Notes under the pieces: generated by a model
The model's input: only the letters and a program-made list of their open reading frames with translations
The model's database searches: none
What the model was told of the DNA's origin: nothing
NCBI RefSeq assembly: GCF_004361695.1
Contig: NZ_SNVW01000012.1
Location: 1-64,000 of the forward strand
From: Curtobacterium flaccumfaciens
GTDB lineage: Bacteria; Actinomycetota; Actinomycetes; Actinomycetales; Microbacteriaceae
Direction of reading: 5' to 3'
DNA length: 64,000 nucleotides
Part shown: piece after piece, positions 30,016 through 39,127 of the stretch
Position numbering within the stretch: the first letter of the stretch is position 1
Layout of the letters: each line of letters begins with the position of its first letter
Program-made: the position numbers and the translations under genes

Positions 30016-31156
30016 ACCCCCCGGTTCCACGGCACGGTCCCGGCCCGTCGTCCGCGATGAGGAGGGCACCCGCTGCCGGGTAGCCCGTGGCCGACTGGTT
30101 GCCGTGCCGGAGTGCGGTGGCGCCGTCGCGCAGCACCCGCTCGAGCGCGGAGCCCCGACGGAGGGACGCCGAGCCGCCCAGCGCGGCCGCGGCCTGGAGC
30201 GCGTCCGAGGCGACCTCGGCCGCGTGGAACATGCTCGCCATCGTCCGGGCCCGCTCCCGGGGCGGGACCGCTTCGCCGGCGGTCCGCCGACGCTCGACCT
30301 CGGCCGCCGCGTCGAGCAGCCCGCCGAGCGCGGCCCGTAGTGAGGCGTCGGCGCGCGCGAGGCCCATCCGGTGCACGGGGTCGGCGCCCCGCCGGGGATC
30401 CTCGCGGAGGCGCTCGGTGGCGAGGTCGAGCGCGCCACGCGCGATCCCCAGGGTCACTGCCGAGACGCCCGGCGCCACGAGCAGCAGGGGCGTGAACCCG
30501 TCGGGCTCGGCGGAACCCGGTGCGGGACGCATGACGGTGACGAGGTGGTCGAGCACGGCCGCACCGTCGGCGACGACGACCCGGTTGCCCGCTCCGCGGA
30601 GACCGGTGCCGTCCCAGTCACCCTCGATCCTGACCTGGTCGGCGCGCAGTGGCGTCCGCAGGACCGTTCCCGGCGCATCGCCGTCCTCGGCCAGCGCCCC
30701 GAAGACGAACCAGTCGGCCGTGTCGGCACCCGACACGAGCGGCCACCGCCCGTCGACGAGCCACCCCGTGGGAGTCCTCCGTGCTCGACCCGGCTGTCCC
30801 GCGTTGGCGAACCGAGGGGTCCCGTCCCGCGCGCCGCTGTGGAGTGCATCTCGCCCGGCCGGTCCGAGGAGGTCGTGGAGGAAGCCGAAGTTGCCGTTCC
30901 ACACGCGCCACGCGATCGAGGCGTCGGCGCGGGCGATGCGCTCGTAGGTGCGGAACACGGCGGGGAGCGGAACCCGGGGCGAGCCGTCGGGCGGGGTCGT
31001 GAGCATCTCGAACAGTCCGCTCGTCCGCAGCTCGGTCAGGAGGTCCGCGGGGACGGAGGCGTCCTCGTCGATGGCCGGGGCGGCGTCCCGCAGCCGGTCG
31101 AGCAGCCGGTCGGTGTCGGGGAGTTCGTCGACGGGCAGGGGTGTGTGCGTGCGCAT
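30014..31156 (-). CDS. Acyl-CoA dehydrogenase-like flavoprotein
   Basis: This 380-residue protein has the acyl-CoA dehydrogenase fold seen in two-component flavin monooxygenases and Acyl-CoA_dh_2 proteins: an N-terminal helical domain (IDEDASVPADLLTELRTSGLFEML), a middle beta domain with WPLVSGADTADWFVFGA and GDWDGTGLRGAGNRVVV, and a C-terminal four-helix bundle ending ATALRHGNQSATGYPAA. The catalytic Glu of true dehydrogenases is not evident, which favours a flavin-dependent oxygenase/desulfurisation-type role. ATG 31156 follows TACAGT by six bases (leaderless). Divergent from the glycosyltransferase at 31274. Confidence 0.82.
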   Translation of the reverse strand: MRTHTPLPVDELPDTDRLLDRLRDAAPAIDEDASVPADLLTELRTSGLFEMLTTPPDGSPRVPLPAVFRTYERIARADASIAWRVWNGNFGFLHDLLGPAGRDALHSGARDGTPRFANAGQPGRARRTPTGWLVDGRWPLVSGADTADWFVFGALAEDGDAPGTVLRTPLRADQVRIEGDWDGTGLRGAGNRVVVADGAAVLDHLVTVMRPAPGSAEPDGFTPLLLVAPGVSAVTLGIARGALDLATERLREDPRRGADPVHRMGLARADASLRAALGGLLDAAAEVERRRTAGEAVPPRERARTMASMFHAAEVASDALQAAAALGGSASLRRGSALERVLRDGATALRHGNQSATGYPAAGALLIADDGPGPCRGTGG

Positions 31157-31162
31157 GTCGTG

Positions 31163-31168
31163 ACTGTA
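31163..31168 (-). promoter_or_regulatory. -10 hexamer TACAGT of the flavoprotein gene
   Basis: On the minus strand TACAGT, six bases, ATG 31156. Confidence 0.55.
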
Positions 31169-31273
31169 GGAACGCCGCGGCGTCTGGTCGTCCGTGGTTC
31201 CACCCGGGCCACCCGACGCTCAGTGGGACCACGGGGGTGGAGTCGAGTGCTGCTCGGTACCGTTCCGGCCACG

Positions 31274-32545
31274 ATGCAGATCACGTTCATCACACCCGGC
31301 ACCCGCGGCGACGTCCAACCCGCTGCGTTGGTCGCCGCGGAACTCCACCGCCGGGGACACCGGGTCGTCCTGGCGACCGCCGACGACCTCGTCCCGATGG
31401 GCCGCGCGCTCGGCCTCGAGACGGTCCCGCTCGGCGTCGACATCCGCGCCTTCCTTCGGTCGGACGAGGGCAGCGAGTTCCTCCGGACCGGCGGGACCCG
31501 CGCCTACCTCACCGGGATCGCCGCGTTCAAGCAGCGCATCGCGCCGACCTTCTTCCCGGCGGTGATCGCGGCGAGCTCGGGTGCGGACGTGATCGTCGGC
31601 AACCACCTCACGATCGAGGAGGTGCGACACATCGCCGGCGTCGCGCGCATCCCCGTGGTCGCCCTCGTCCACTCGCCGCGACGGTCGAACCGGTTCTTCC
31701 CCGCGTTCTCCGTGTCGACCGCACGGCTCCCCGGTGCGGTGAACCTGATGACCCACCGGATCGCCGCTCGCCGCGACCGCATCGCGAACGCGGAGTACCT
31801 CGGCGACTTCCGCCGCGCGCTCGGACTCACCCGGCGTCCCGAGGACCGGGGTGAGTTCCCACCGCCGGACCTCGAGGTGCAGGCGTACAGCAGCCTGCTG
31901 GTCCCCGAGCTCCGGGACTGGTCGCCGATCCGGCCGTTGACCGGGTTCCCGCGGGCCACCGCGCACGACCACACCCGCTGGGGCGACGCCGGCGTCGACG
32001 GACGGCTCGAGGAGTGGCTCGCCGCCGGGGAACCGCCGGTCTTCTTCGGGTTCGGGAGCATGCCCGTGCGGGACCCCGCTGCGATGACGGCGCTCGTCAC
32101 CCGCGTCTGCGCCGAGCTCGGCGTCCGCGGGCTGATCGGCGCCGGCTGGTCCGACTTCGGCGACCGGGAGGACTCCGAGCGCGTCCGGGTCGTGGGGTCG
32201 GTCGACCACGCTGCGGTCCTGCCGCGCTGCGTCGTGGCCGTGCACCACGGGGGCGCCGGCACGACGGCGGAGGCAGTGACCGCCGGGATCCCGAGCGTCG
32301 TCTGCGCGGTCTCGTTCGACCAACCGTTCTGGGGGCAGCGTCTCGAGGACCGCGGACTCGGGACCTGGATGCCGTTCGCGCAGCTGACCGGCGCCCGCCT
32401 GGTCGAGGCGATCCGGCCCCTGCTCGGGCCGGACGCTCGCCGACGGGCTCGCTCGTTCCGGACGTCGCTCGCCGCCGAGGACGGGACGCGCGGGGCAGCC
32501 GACGCGATCGAGGCCGCGGGGGCGCCGGCCCGGCGGGGCCGCTGA
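31274..32545 (+). CDS. GT1-family glycosyltransferase (sterol/rhamnosyl type)
   Basis: This 423-residue GT-B enzyme begins ITFITPGTRGDVQPAALVAAELHRRGH, the Gly-rich acceptor-domain opening of the GT28/UGT family that includes sterol glucosyltransferases and rhamnosyltransferase RhlB. The donor half has VFFGFGSMPVRDP and the UDP-sugar signature VGSVDHAAVLPRCVVAVHHGGAGTTAEAVTAGIPSVVCA in outline, with HHGGAGT and FDQPFWGQ. It should transfer a sugar from a nucleotide donor to a lipid-like acceptor in the cytosol. ATG 31274; a TACCGT (31258-31263) lies 10 nt upstream, giving a very short leader. Confidence 0.92.
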   Translation: MQITFITPGTRGDVQPAALVAAELHRRGHRVVLATADDLVPMGRALGLETVPLGVDIRAFLRSDEGSEFLRTGGTRAYLTGIAAFKQRIAPTFFPAVIAASSGADVIVGNHLTIEEVRHIAGVARIPVVALVHSPRRSNRFFPAFSVSTARLPGAVNLMTHRIAARRDRIANAEYLGDFRRALGLTRRPEDRGEFPPPDLEVQAYSSLLVPELRDWSPIRPLTGFPRATAHDHTRWGDAGVDGRLEEWLAAGEPPVFFGFGSMPVRDPAAMTALVTRVCAELGVRGLIGAGWSDFGDREDSERVRVVGSVDHAAVLPRCVVAVHHGGAGTTAEAVTAGIPSVVCAVSFDQPFWGQRLEDRGLGTWMPFAQLTGARLVEAIRPLLGPDARRRARSFRTSLAAEDGTRGAADAIEAAGAPARRGR

Positions 32546-32566
32546 CGGCGGCGCCCGCGCGGGGGT

Positions 32567-32638
32567 TCGTCCTCGGTTCCTCGGTTCCTCGGTTCACTCG
32601 GGTCCTCGGTTCCTCGGTCCGCTCGGGTCCTCGGTTCA
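32567..32638. repeat. TCCTCGGT-rich tandem repeat
   Basis: Six CCTCGGT units appear, and the 16-mer CTCGGGTCCTCGGTTC occurs at 32597-32612 and again at 32623-32638, period 26. The tract fills the gap between convergent genes and overlaps the SDR stop codon. Confidence 0.7.
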
Positions 32639-33364
32639 GAGGAGTCCGAGCTGCTCGAGCTCGGGGTACGCCTCTCCGAGCGGCAGCGCCAGCGTCTGCC
32701 GGACCGTGTGACTGCGCTCGTCGGCGAGGACCTCGAGCGCGCCCGCTTCGATCTGGTCGTACGCCGACCGGACCACGTCGACTGCCTCGCCCATGGGCGG
32801 CATCGGGACGTCGTACTTCGTGAGCATCGGCGTGCGGGTGAAGCCGAGGTGCACCCCGACAACGCGGACGCCACTCGGCGCGAGTTCCAGACGCAGGACG
32901 TTCGTCGCCGCCCAGAGCGCGGCCTTGGACACGCTGTAGGCACCCAACCGGTGCGCCCAGCTCGCCGCCGACAGCACGTTGACGAGCGTGCCGCCGCCGT
33001 TCGTCGCCATCACCGGCGCGAACGCCCGCGCGACGCCGAGGGCGCCCCAGAGGTTGGTCTCGACGACCTGGCGCAGCACGTCGACGTCACCGGTCGCCAG
33101 CGGCTCCAGGGAGGCGATCCCCGCGTTGTTCACGGTGATCGTGACGTCGTGCGCCACCTCGGCCGCTCGCTCGACGGCTCGGGGATCGTCGACGTCCAGC
33201 GCGATCGGCACGACGCGGTCGTCGTCCCAGTCACGGTGCGTGCGCGTGGTCGCGTAGACCCGCTCCGCGCCGCGCGCGAGTGCCTGGTCGACGAACTCGA
33301 CCCCGAGTCCGCCGTTCGCTCCGGTCACCAGGATCCGGGAGCCTTCGATACGAGGCAGGTCCAT
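32636..33364 (-). CDS. SDR-family oxidoreductase (paralogue of the 22897 gene)
   Basis: This 242-residue classical SDR has TGANGGLGVEF, NNAG, a catalytic Ser in VLSAASW, and YSVSKAA with the Tyr-Lys pair; ends GEAYPELEQLGLL. It shares long stretches with the SDR at 22897-23640, including VVETNLWGALGVARAFAP-type and SVSKAALWAATN phrases, so the two arose by duplication. ATG 33364 has GAGAGGA as ribosome site. It lies 81 nt downstream of the FAD monooxygenase on the same strand and may be co-transcribed with it. Confidence 0.92.
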   Translation of the reverse strand: MDLPRIEGSRILVTGANGGLGVEFVDQALARGAERVYATTRTHRDWDDDRVVPIALDVDDPRAVERAAEVAHDVTITVNNAGIASLEPLATGDVDVLRQVVETNLWGALGVARAFAPVMATNGGGTLVNVLSAASWAHRLGAYSVSKAALWAATNVLRLELAPSGVRVVGVHLGFTRTPMLTKYDVPMPPMGEAVDVVRSAYDQIEAGALEVLADERSHTVRQTLALPLGEAYPELEQLGLL

Positions 33365-33445
33365 CGGTCTTCCTCTCCGACGCTCCACCACCGGAGCGCC
33401 TTCCGAGTGCATCGTCGCGCGCCCGCCCCGGCCGGGCATCGGTGA

Positions 33446-34684
33446 TCACACGGGTCGTCGGCGACCCGCACGGGGGACCGGGCCGGAGTCGTCGGTCGCC
33501 CACCGTGCCGCGACGGCCCCCGGGGACCACGGCTCGTCCAGCGAGACGGCCGGTGCGGGGCGACAGGTGTGACCGTCGCGTCGGCGCAGGTACTCACCCG
33601 GGGAGTCGTCGTGCATGAACCACCGGAGGCTCCGGTGCGCCGCCGCCGCGTTCGGGGCCGCTCGGCGCCACATCCTCGCCTCGTAGGCGACGAGTGCCTC
33701 GTCGACCGTCGCGGCGCCGTCCAGTGCGTCGGCGAGGTCGGCGGCGTCGAGCAGCGCGCCGTTGGTCCCGAGCGCGCAGAACGGGGACTGCAGGTGTGCC
33801 GCGTCGCCGACGAGCGTCGCGGCCAGGGGACTCGCCCACCGGTGGCCGGCCGGGTGTTCGAACACCGGACGGACCGTCCCCGGTTCGGCACCGGCGGACA
33901 CGAGCTCCAGGAGCGACGGGGCCCACCCGGAGGCGTCGAACGCCGTTTGGAGTCCGGCGCGAAGCCGCTGCACCGGTGTCTCGCGCACGCGTGCGAGCTC
34001 CGCGCGGAACGCGACGTACACCCGCGCGTTCCGCCCGATGCGCTGCGCGATCAACCCGAGGCCGCTGTCGGCGCCGAAGAGCGTGCCCCGGCCGATGGTC
34101 TCCGCGACGCGCGGGAAGTCCCGCTCGACGTCCGGGAACCGGCGGTCGAGGAACGTGATCCCGCTGTAGACCGGCTCGGTCCCGCCCACCGCGGCGCGGA
34201 CGCGCGACCACGCACCGTCCGCTCCGACGACGAGGTCGGCGACGGCCTCGGTGTCGTCGTCGAACCGGAGGCGCACCCGCCCGCCGTCGTCCTCGAGCGC
34301 ACGGACGCGGTGCCCCCACTCGACGGTGCCGCGTGGGAGCCGGTCCAGCAGCAGACGACGGAGGCGCGGCCGTTCGACCTCGGCGTCGCCGGAGTCCGTC
34401 ACCCCCGGCGACTCGCGCAGCACGGTCCCCGCGGCGTCGACGAGCCGCCCGACCGCTGCCTCGGGGTGGGCGATCTCGGCGAAGGCCGCGTCCAGGCCCA
34501 TGCGTCGGAGCACGACGCGGCCGAGCGCACCGTCGATCCCGATGCTCCCGCCCTGGTCACGGGCGTCGGCGTCGGCGTCGCGCTCGTGGACACGGACCCG
34601 GTGCCCTGCGCGGGTGAGCAGCAGCGCGGTCGCGAGGCCCGCGATGCCGCCACCGCAGACCGCGATGTCCAGTACTCGTTGCAT
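33446..34684 (-). CDS. FAD-dependent aromatic-type monooxygenase
   Basis: This 412-residue flavoprotein belongs to the PHBH/TetX group A monooxygenases. It has GGGIAGLATALLL (FAD dinucleotide-binding, residues about 11-23), ERDADAD after the second strand, GADGAWSRVR (DG motif) and VGDAAHLQSPFCALGTNGALLDAADL (GD motif, about residues 290-315). These enzymes use NAD(P)H and O2 to hydroxylate aromatic or polycyclic compounds, including antibiotics; the substrate here is unknown. ATG 34684 has AGGTCGG upstream. An SDR follows 81 nt downstream. Confidence 0.92.
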   Translation of the reverse strand: MQRVLDIAVCGGGIAGLATALLLTRAGHRVRVHERDADADARDQGGSIGIDGALGRVVLRRMGLDAAFAEIAHPEAAVGRLVDAAGTVLRESPGVTDSGDAEVERPRLRRLLLDRLPRGTVEWGHRVRALEDDGGRVRLRFDDDTEAVADLVVGADGAWSRVRAAVGGTEPVYSGITFLDRRFPDVERDFPRVAETIGRGTLFGADSGLGLIAQRIGRNARVYVAFRAELARVRETPVQRLRAGLQTAFDASGWAPSLLELVSAGAEPGTVRPVFEHPAGHRWASPLAATLVGDAAHLQSPFCALGTNGALLDAADLADALDGAATVDEALVAYEARMWRRAAPNAAAAHRSLRWFMHDDSPGEYLRRRDGHTCRPAPAVSLDEPWSPGAVAARWATDDSGPVPRAGRRRPV

Positions 34685-35241
34685 CCGACCTGCACGTCCT
34701 CACGTTCCGTGCGCACTGCGCGCCTGTTCCGTGCCCGTACCTGGTCGACGGACAGGAGCAGCATCGGGTCGGACGGCTCGTGGTCGCATCCGTGCGACCA
34801 CGGGGAGGGCCGGCGGACGCGCCCGTCACCAGTCGCTGCGTGGCTGCGCGTGCTGCTCGTCCGGCCGGACGTCGTCGTCGCTGGCGGGGGTGCTCGTCGT
34901 CCCCGGTCCGGTGGTCCCGTCGAACGGCACGTCGGCATCGTTCACATGAGAGTGCATCATGCGAGCATCCTCGACGGCCGCTCCGGCTTCTCCCTCAGGG
35001 TTCCCACCGGTTCCCGTTCCGGCGCGGGCCGGGCACAGAGGCCGGGGGCGGGTGGTCGGTGTCCGGTGGTCCCACCGATGCACGACCGACCGGTGTCGCG
35101 GATCCTGGTGCGGACGCGGCCGTTCGGGTCGGCCCGTCGCTGGAGGCCGTGCCGGGGAACCGGGTCCCGCTCGGGGCCACCCGGCGGGGACCGTGGGGGT
35201 TCCCGCCGCGGTTCCCCGGTGCGGGTTCCGTCCGGCGCCGT
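34685..35241. other. 557-bp gap with one possible 44-residue ORF
   Basis: There is no recognisable conserved gene. The only plausible coding unit is the small minus-strand ORF at 34826-34960. Elsewhere there are frames kept open by GC richness, but without starts backed by a ribosome site or with recognisable products. Proline/glycine-coding low-complexity runs (35030-35230) are prominent. Confidence 0.5.
34826..34960 (-). CDS. Possible small hydrophilic protein (44 residues)
   Basis: The frame starts with tandem ATGs (34960 and 34957) and encodes a polar, Asp/Thr/Ser-rich peptide (MMHSHVNDADVPFDG, ending QHAQPRSDW) with no cysteine or membrane helix. GAGG about 9 nt upstream could be a ribosome site. 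No family is recognised; the case rests on start context, position in an otherwise empty gap and codon usage. Confidence 0.35.
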   Translation of the reverse strand: MMHSHVNDADVPFDGTTGPGTTSTPASDDDVRPDEQHAQPRSDW

Positions 35242-36024
35242 TCACTCGTGGACCCCGTCCCCGGGACGGCGCGACGTCGACGGTCGCGGATGCCAGCGCA
35301 GCCGCGTGGACCAGCACAGCGCCAGCGTGGTCACCGTGAGGAACAGCAGGAGGGCGAGGACGTACGCGGCGACCGAGGCGTACCCGTACCGAGACGTGTC
35401 GGGGTCCAGGAATCCGTACGGGTAGTAGTGGACCGCATCACTCGCCTGGTCTCCGGTGAAGGGTCCCCGCGTCAGCGTGACGACGAGCCACACGACCGGC
35501 GCAGCGGCCACGAGGCCGACCGTCCGCAGTCGGAGGGGGAGCCGGACGCGGTCCGGGGCGACGAGCCAGTCGAGGAGCACCAGCGCGGGGCCGACGATGT
35601 GCACGACGTCGTCGGCCCAGGGGAGCACCGAGCCGTCCGGGTGCGGCAGGCCGCGGAGCAGCACGTTGTCGGCGACGGCCGTCATCACGACGCAGACCGT
35701 CACGGCGAGCCGTGTCGTCGTCCACGCGGTCGTCGGGCGGACCGCCAGCGCGAGCCGCACCACACCGACCACCAACACGACGACCGCCGCGGCGTTCGAG
35801 TCCTCCGTGAAGAACAGCGCGAAGTCGAGGGTCTTCCCCGGGATGCTCGTCACACCGATGTGGTGCCAGAAGACCACGCTCTGCCCGTACTGGGCAGCGA
35901 GTGCCAGGGCGATCAGGGTCGCGACCGCCGCCCGGGCGCTCGCGATCCCGGTCGCTGGCGCGTTCCGTGTCGACGGTGCGGACGTCGGACTGGACGTCGA
36001 CTGGTGCAGCTGGAGATCAGCCAC
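35242..36024 (-). CDS. Pr6Pr-family integral membrane protein
   Basis: The 260-residue protein has about six membrane helices and the family-like elements FFTEDSNAAAVVVLVVG, RLAVTVCVVMTAVADNVLLRGL and WADDVVHIVGPALVLLDWLVAP (D-x-x-x-H-x-x-x-P), with PYGFLDPDTSRYGYASVA before the last helix. This matches Pr6Pr/FAR-17a/AIG1-like proteins, which in eukaryotes include serine or threonine hydrolases of lipid esters; bacterial function is untested. GTG 36024 is chosen for its perfect AAGGAGG ribosome site. Divergent from the MBL gene with a 229-bp gap in which no gene or clear operator is seen. Confidence 0.85.
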   Translation of the reverse strand: MADLQLHQSTSSPTSAPSTRNAPATGIASARAAVATLIALALAAQYGQSVVFWHHIGVTSIPGKTLDFALFFTEDSNAAAVVVLVVGVVRLALAVRPTTAWTTTRLAVTVCVVMTAVADNVLLRGLPHPDGSVLPWADDVVHIVGPALVLLDWLVAPDRVRLPLRLRTVGLVAAAPVVWLVVTLTRGPFTGDQASDAVHYYPYGFLDPDTSRYGYASVAAYVLALLLFLTVTTLALCWSTRLRWHPRPSTSRRPGDGVHE

Positions 36025-36253
36025 GATGGTCCTCCTTCGATCGCCCGGCCGGGATCGACCGGGCGCCACCACCCTCGGCCGAGCGGCCACGGTCGGCATC
36101 CGCAGGGCTGCTGAAGTCCACGCCGCCCTCCTGCGCCGTCCGGCGCCCTGTGCGGGTCGGCGTCGACCTCGGTGAGAGTGCGGAGGTGTCAGCGGCGCCC
36201 GGCCGCGCAGACTGTCCCCGTCCTCACCCCCCGACCACGGACTGGAGCCTCCT

Positions 36254-37126
36254 GTGCCCGCATCCCCCGCTGCCGTCACGAGCCTCGACCTCGGCGGCAT
36301 CACCCTCACCTACGTGCCGGACGGCGAGTTCCGCGCCGAACCCGCGCTCGCCTACCCCCGCGGGCACGACGCCGTGCTGTCCGACGGCCTCGACGTGCTC
36401 GACGACGACGGGATGCTCGTCCTGAGCGTCGGCGCGATCCTCATCTCGACGCAGGGACGTCGCATCCTCGTCGACGCGGGCATCGGCAGGCGGACCATCC
36501 CGCTCGTCCGACCCGGGACGACACGCGACGCGTTCATGCGCGGCGGCATGCTCCTCGACAACCTCCGCACGATCGGGGTCGAGCCCGGCGACGTCGACAC
36601 GGTACTGCTGACCCACCTGCACGCCGACCACGTCGGGTGGATCGGGGACGAGGACGTCGACGGGGTCCACACCTTCCCGAGCGCGGAGTACTGGCTCGAC
36701 GACGCCGAGTGGGCGTTCTGGAACCGACCCGAGCACCGCTCCGACGCAGTCGCCCCGCGACCGAACGAGCTGGCCCTGATCGACGAGCGCCGACACAGCC
36801 TCACCGAGGGTGCCCGACCGGTCGAGGGCGTCACCGCCGTCGCGACGACCGGGCACACCCCGGGCCACCACGCGTTCGCCGTGCAGGGGAGCCGCTCGAC
36901 CGCCTTCATCGTCGGCGATGCGGTGCACTGCCCAGGAGAGGTGTTGCACCCCGACGTGGTCTGGGTCGGGGACCACGACGCCGAGGAAGCCGTCCGGACC
37001 CGTCGCGCCATCGCGCGTCGTGTCGGCACCGAGGACGTGGTCCTCGTCGGCCCGCACTTCCCGGACGCGGTGTTCCGCCGGTTCGACCCGGACGCCGCAC
37101 GACCGGTCACCGACGCGCTGCGGTAG
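36254..37126 (+). CDS. MBL-fold metallo-hydrolase
   Basis: This 290-residue metallo-beta-lactamase-fold protein has the zinc motif THLHADHVGW (H121, H123, D125, H126), a further ligand region TTGHTPGHHAF (H201/H205) and FIVGDAVHCPG with the bridging Asp, so a two-metal site is likely. The overall pattern, including LSVGAILISTQGRRILVDAGIG, matches N-acyl homoserine lactonase/AttM-like and related lactonases, but the substrate cannot be assigned. GTG 36254 follows GGAG by 6 nt. It converges on the sensor-kinase gene at 37158. Confidence 0.9.
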   Translation: MPASPAAVTSLDLGGITLTYVPDGEFRAEPALAYPRGHDAVLSDGLDVLDDDGMLVLSVGAILISTQGRRILVDAGIGRRTIPLVRPGTTRDAFMRGGMLLDNLRTIGVEPGDVDTVLLTHLHADHVGWIGDEDVDGVHTFPSAEYWLDDAEWAFWNRPEHRSDAVAPRPNELALIDERRHSLTEGARPVEGVTAVATTGHTPGHHAFAVQGSRSTAFIVGDAVHCPGEVLHPDVVWVGDHDAEEAVRTRRAIARRVGTEDVVLVGPHFPDAVFRRFDPDAARPVTDALR

Positions 37127-37157
37127 CCGAGCGGCGGGGCCGGGTGTGGGGCCCGGG

Positions 37158-38387
37158 TCACCGTGGGGCCGAGCGCGGTCGTCGAGCGCTCGGCCCCGGG
37201 AAGGTGAGCGTGACGCGCAGCCCGTGTGGTTCGGCGTCTCCGAGGGTGAGGTCGGCCCCGTGCACGTCGGCGACCCAGGACACGATGGCGAGCCCGGTGC
37301 CGGTCCCACCCGCAGCGGTCGTCCGTCCACCCTCGAGCACCCCGCGGCGTCGGCGGACCGGGATCCCCGAGCCCCGGTCCGTGACCGTCAGCACGTCGCC
37401 GCGGAGCGCCACCACGACCGGGCCGGTGCCGTGGCGGAGCGCGTTCTCGACGAGGTTCCGCACCGCCTGCGCCAGGAGCTCCGCGTGCCCGACGACCACC
37501 GACGGGTCGAGGTCCAGCCGGACGTCGGACCCGCCCTCGGTGTCCTCGAACTCCTCCACGGCGAGTTCGATCACCTGGTCGAGGCGGACGGGCTCGAGCT
37601 CGAACGACGCGGGGTCGGCGCTCCGGATGCGCGCGCGGTCGAGGAGCCGGCCCACCAGCGCCGACATCCGCGTGACCTGCGTCGAGATCGACCCGAGGTG
37701 CGGCGACCCGTCGTCGAGCGCGAGCCGCATCACGGCGAGTGGCGTCCGCAGTTCGTGGGCAGCTTCGCGGAGGAACTGCTCGTGCTGCTCGATGCTCCGG
37801 ATGGACGGACGCACGGCGAGTCCGGAGAGGAGGTGTCCGAGCGCGGTCCCGAGGGCGCAGAGCCCGGCGACCGTCAGGACCAGCAGGAGATCGAGCCGAC
37901 GGTGGTCGGGTGGGGCAGTGGCCGAGGCCCCGGCGAAGACGACGGTGTCGGAGTAGGGGACCGCCAGGACGACCCAGTCGACGGGCCGACCGCTCCCGAC
38001 GGCGGGCGCCCTCGTCCGGACGGCCCCGTCGCCGTGCCGTGCTCGTGTCATCAGGTCGGTCATCGTCGCGGACGTGGGGAGCGCACGCTGCGACGGCGAG
38101 GCCACCACGATGCCGGCCGGGTCGACGTACGCGAAGGTGCCGTCGATCGACGTCCAGGTCGCGACGTCCTGCGCGTCGAACCGGACCTCGGGGCCGGACG
38201 ACTCCGCCGACCGGGCCAGCTGCTCCGCGAGCACGGTGAGTTCGCGGTAGGTCTCGCGCGTGTGCGAGCGCGAGTCGATGACGGACGCCATCACGGCGAG
38301 GACCACCAGGCACATCGCCGTCGTGATCGCGAAGAGCACCGTGCCTCGCCACCGCAACCGGCGGAGGTGCCGCGCTTCAGGCGTCAC
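37158..38387 (-). CDS. OmpR-class sensor histidine kinase
   Basis: The 409-residue kinase has a membrane helix at about 15-38, an external sensor domain of about 125 residues (including WTSIDGTFAYVDPAGIVVASPSQ), a second helix near 165-188 (LDLLLVLTVAGLCALGTALG), the H-box FLREAAHELRTPLAV (H211), an N-box LAQAVRNLVENALRHG and G-box residues DRGSGIP and GTGLAI. It overlaps the response regulator by 11 nt (GTG within the regulator's end). A clear HAMP domain is not seen. The pair lies downstream of the amidoligase and Cys/His peptide genes, so it may be part of their operon. Confidence 0.93.
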   Translation of the reverse strand: MTPEARHLRRLRWRGTVLFAITTAMCLVVLAVMASVIDSRSHTRETYRELTVLAEQLARSAESSGPEVRFDAQDVATWTSIDGTFAYVDPAGIVVASPSQRALPTSATMTDLMTRARHGDGAVRTRAPAVGSGRPVDWVVLAVPYSDTVVFAGASATAPPDHRRLDLLLVLTVAGLCALGTALGHLLSGLAVRPSIRSIEQHEQFLREAAHELRTPLAVMRLALDDGSPHLGSISTQVTRMSALVGRLLDRARIRSADPASFELEPVRLDQVIELAVEEFEDTEGGSDVRLDLDPSVVVGHAELLAQAVRNLVENALRHGTGPVVVALRGDVLTVTDRGSGIPVRRRRGVLEGGRTTAAGGTGTGLAIVSWVADVHGADLTLGDAEPHGLRVTLTFPGPSARRPRSAPR

Positions 38388-39054
38388 CGGCCGCCTCGTC
38401 CCCCACGCGGTAGCCGACGCCGCGCACCGTGTGGATGGCGGGCGGCGACCCGAGGCGCTTCCGGAGCTGCCCGATCACGACGTCGACGACGTTGGACGCC
38501 GGGTCGTGGAGTTCGTCCCAGCACCGTTCGACGAGCTCGGCCCTCGTCACGACGCCGCCGCCCGAACGGAGCAGTTCCTCGAGCACGGCGAACTCCTTCG
38601 CGCGGAGGAGCAGCTTCGTACCGTGCCGGTGCACCGTGTGCCGCTGCACGTCCAGGTGGATGCCCACCGCATCGAGCACCGGGGGGAGCGTGACCTGGCC
38701 ACGACGGCTGAGCGCACGGACCCGTGCGACCAGCTCGACCGCGGCGAAGGGCTTCACGAGGTAGTCGTCCGCGCCGAGGTCGAAGCCCCTGACCCGGTCG
38801 GCCAACGCGTCCCGTGCGGTGATGAGGATCGCGGGCGTCAGGTCCCCGCTCCTCCGCAGCGCGGCGACCAGCTCCGAGCCGTCGCCACCGGGAACGCTCC
38901 GGTCGAGGACCAGGCACGCGTAGTCGCCGGAGACCGCGGCGACGTCGGCGTCCTGGTAGGTGCGGGTGACGTCGACCGCGTACCCCGCACGACGCAGGAC
39001 GCGTTCGACCTCGGTCGCGAGGGACCGGTCGTCCTCCAGCAGCAGGACCTTCAC
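38377..39054 (-). CDS. OmpR/PhoB-type response regulator
   Basis: This is a 225-residue regulator with acidic residues E7-D9, phosphoacceptor D51 in LVLDRSVPG, T in ILITARD and K in YLVKPFAA. A C-terminal winged helix follows (LLLRAKEFAVLEELLRSGGGVVTRAELV, then VDVVIGQLRKRLG and IHTVRGVGYRVG). It is complete and in an operon with the kinase. The GTG start (39054) is 73 nt from the end of the small Cys/His peptide gene, on the same strand. Confidence 0.95.
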   Translation of the reverse strand: MKVLLLEDDRSLATEVERVLRRAGYAVDVTRTYQDADVAAVSGDYACLVLDRSVPGGDGSELVAALRRSGDLTPAILITARDALADRVRGFDLGADDYLVKPFAAVELVARVRALSRRGQVTLPPVLDAVGIHLDVQRHTVHRHGTKLLLRAKEFAVLEELLRSGGGVVTRAELVERCWDELHDPASNVVDVVIGQLRKRLGSPPAIHTVRGVGYRVGDEAAGDA

Positions 39055-39127
39055 GTCGTCGCCGTCCCACGCTCGCCGACGGACGGGGACGACCCGGCAC
39101 CGGTCGGCCGGGTGCCGTCCGGACCGC

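Noticed and set aside
34959-35339. Plus-strand frame in the 557-bp gap
   Set aside because: Its product is Arg/Pro/Gly-rich, has no ribosome site and overlaps the end of the membrane-protein gene on the other strand.
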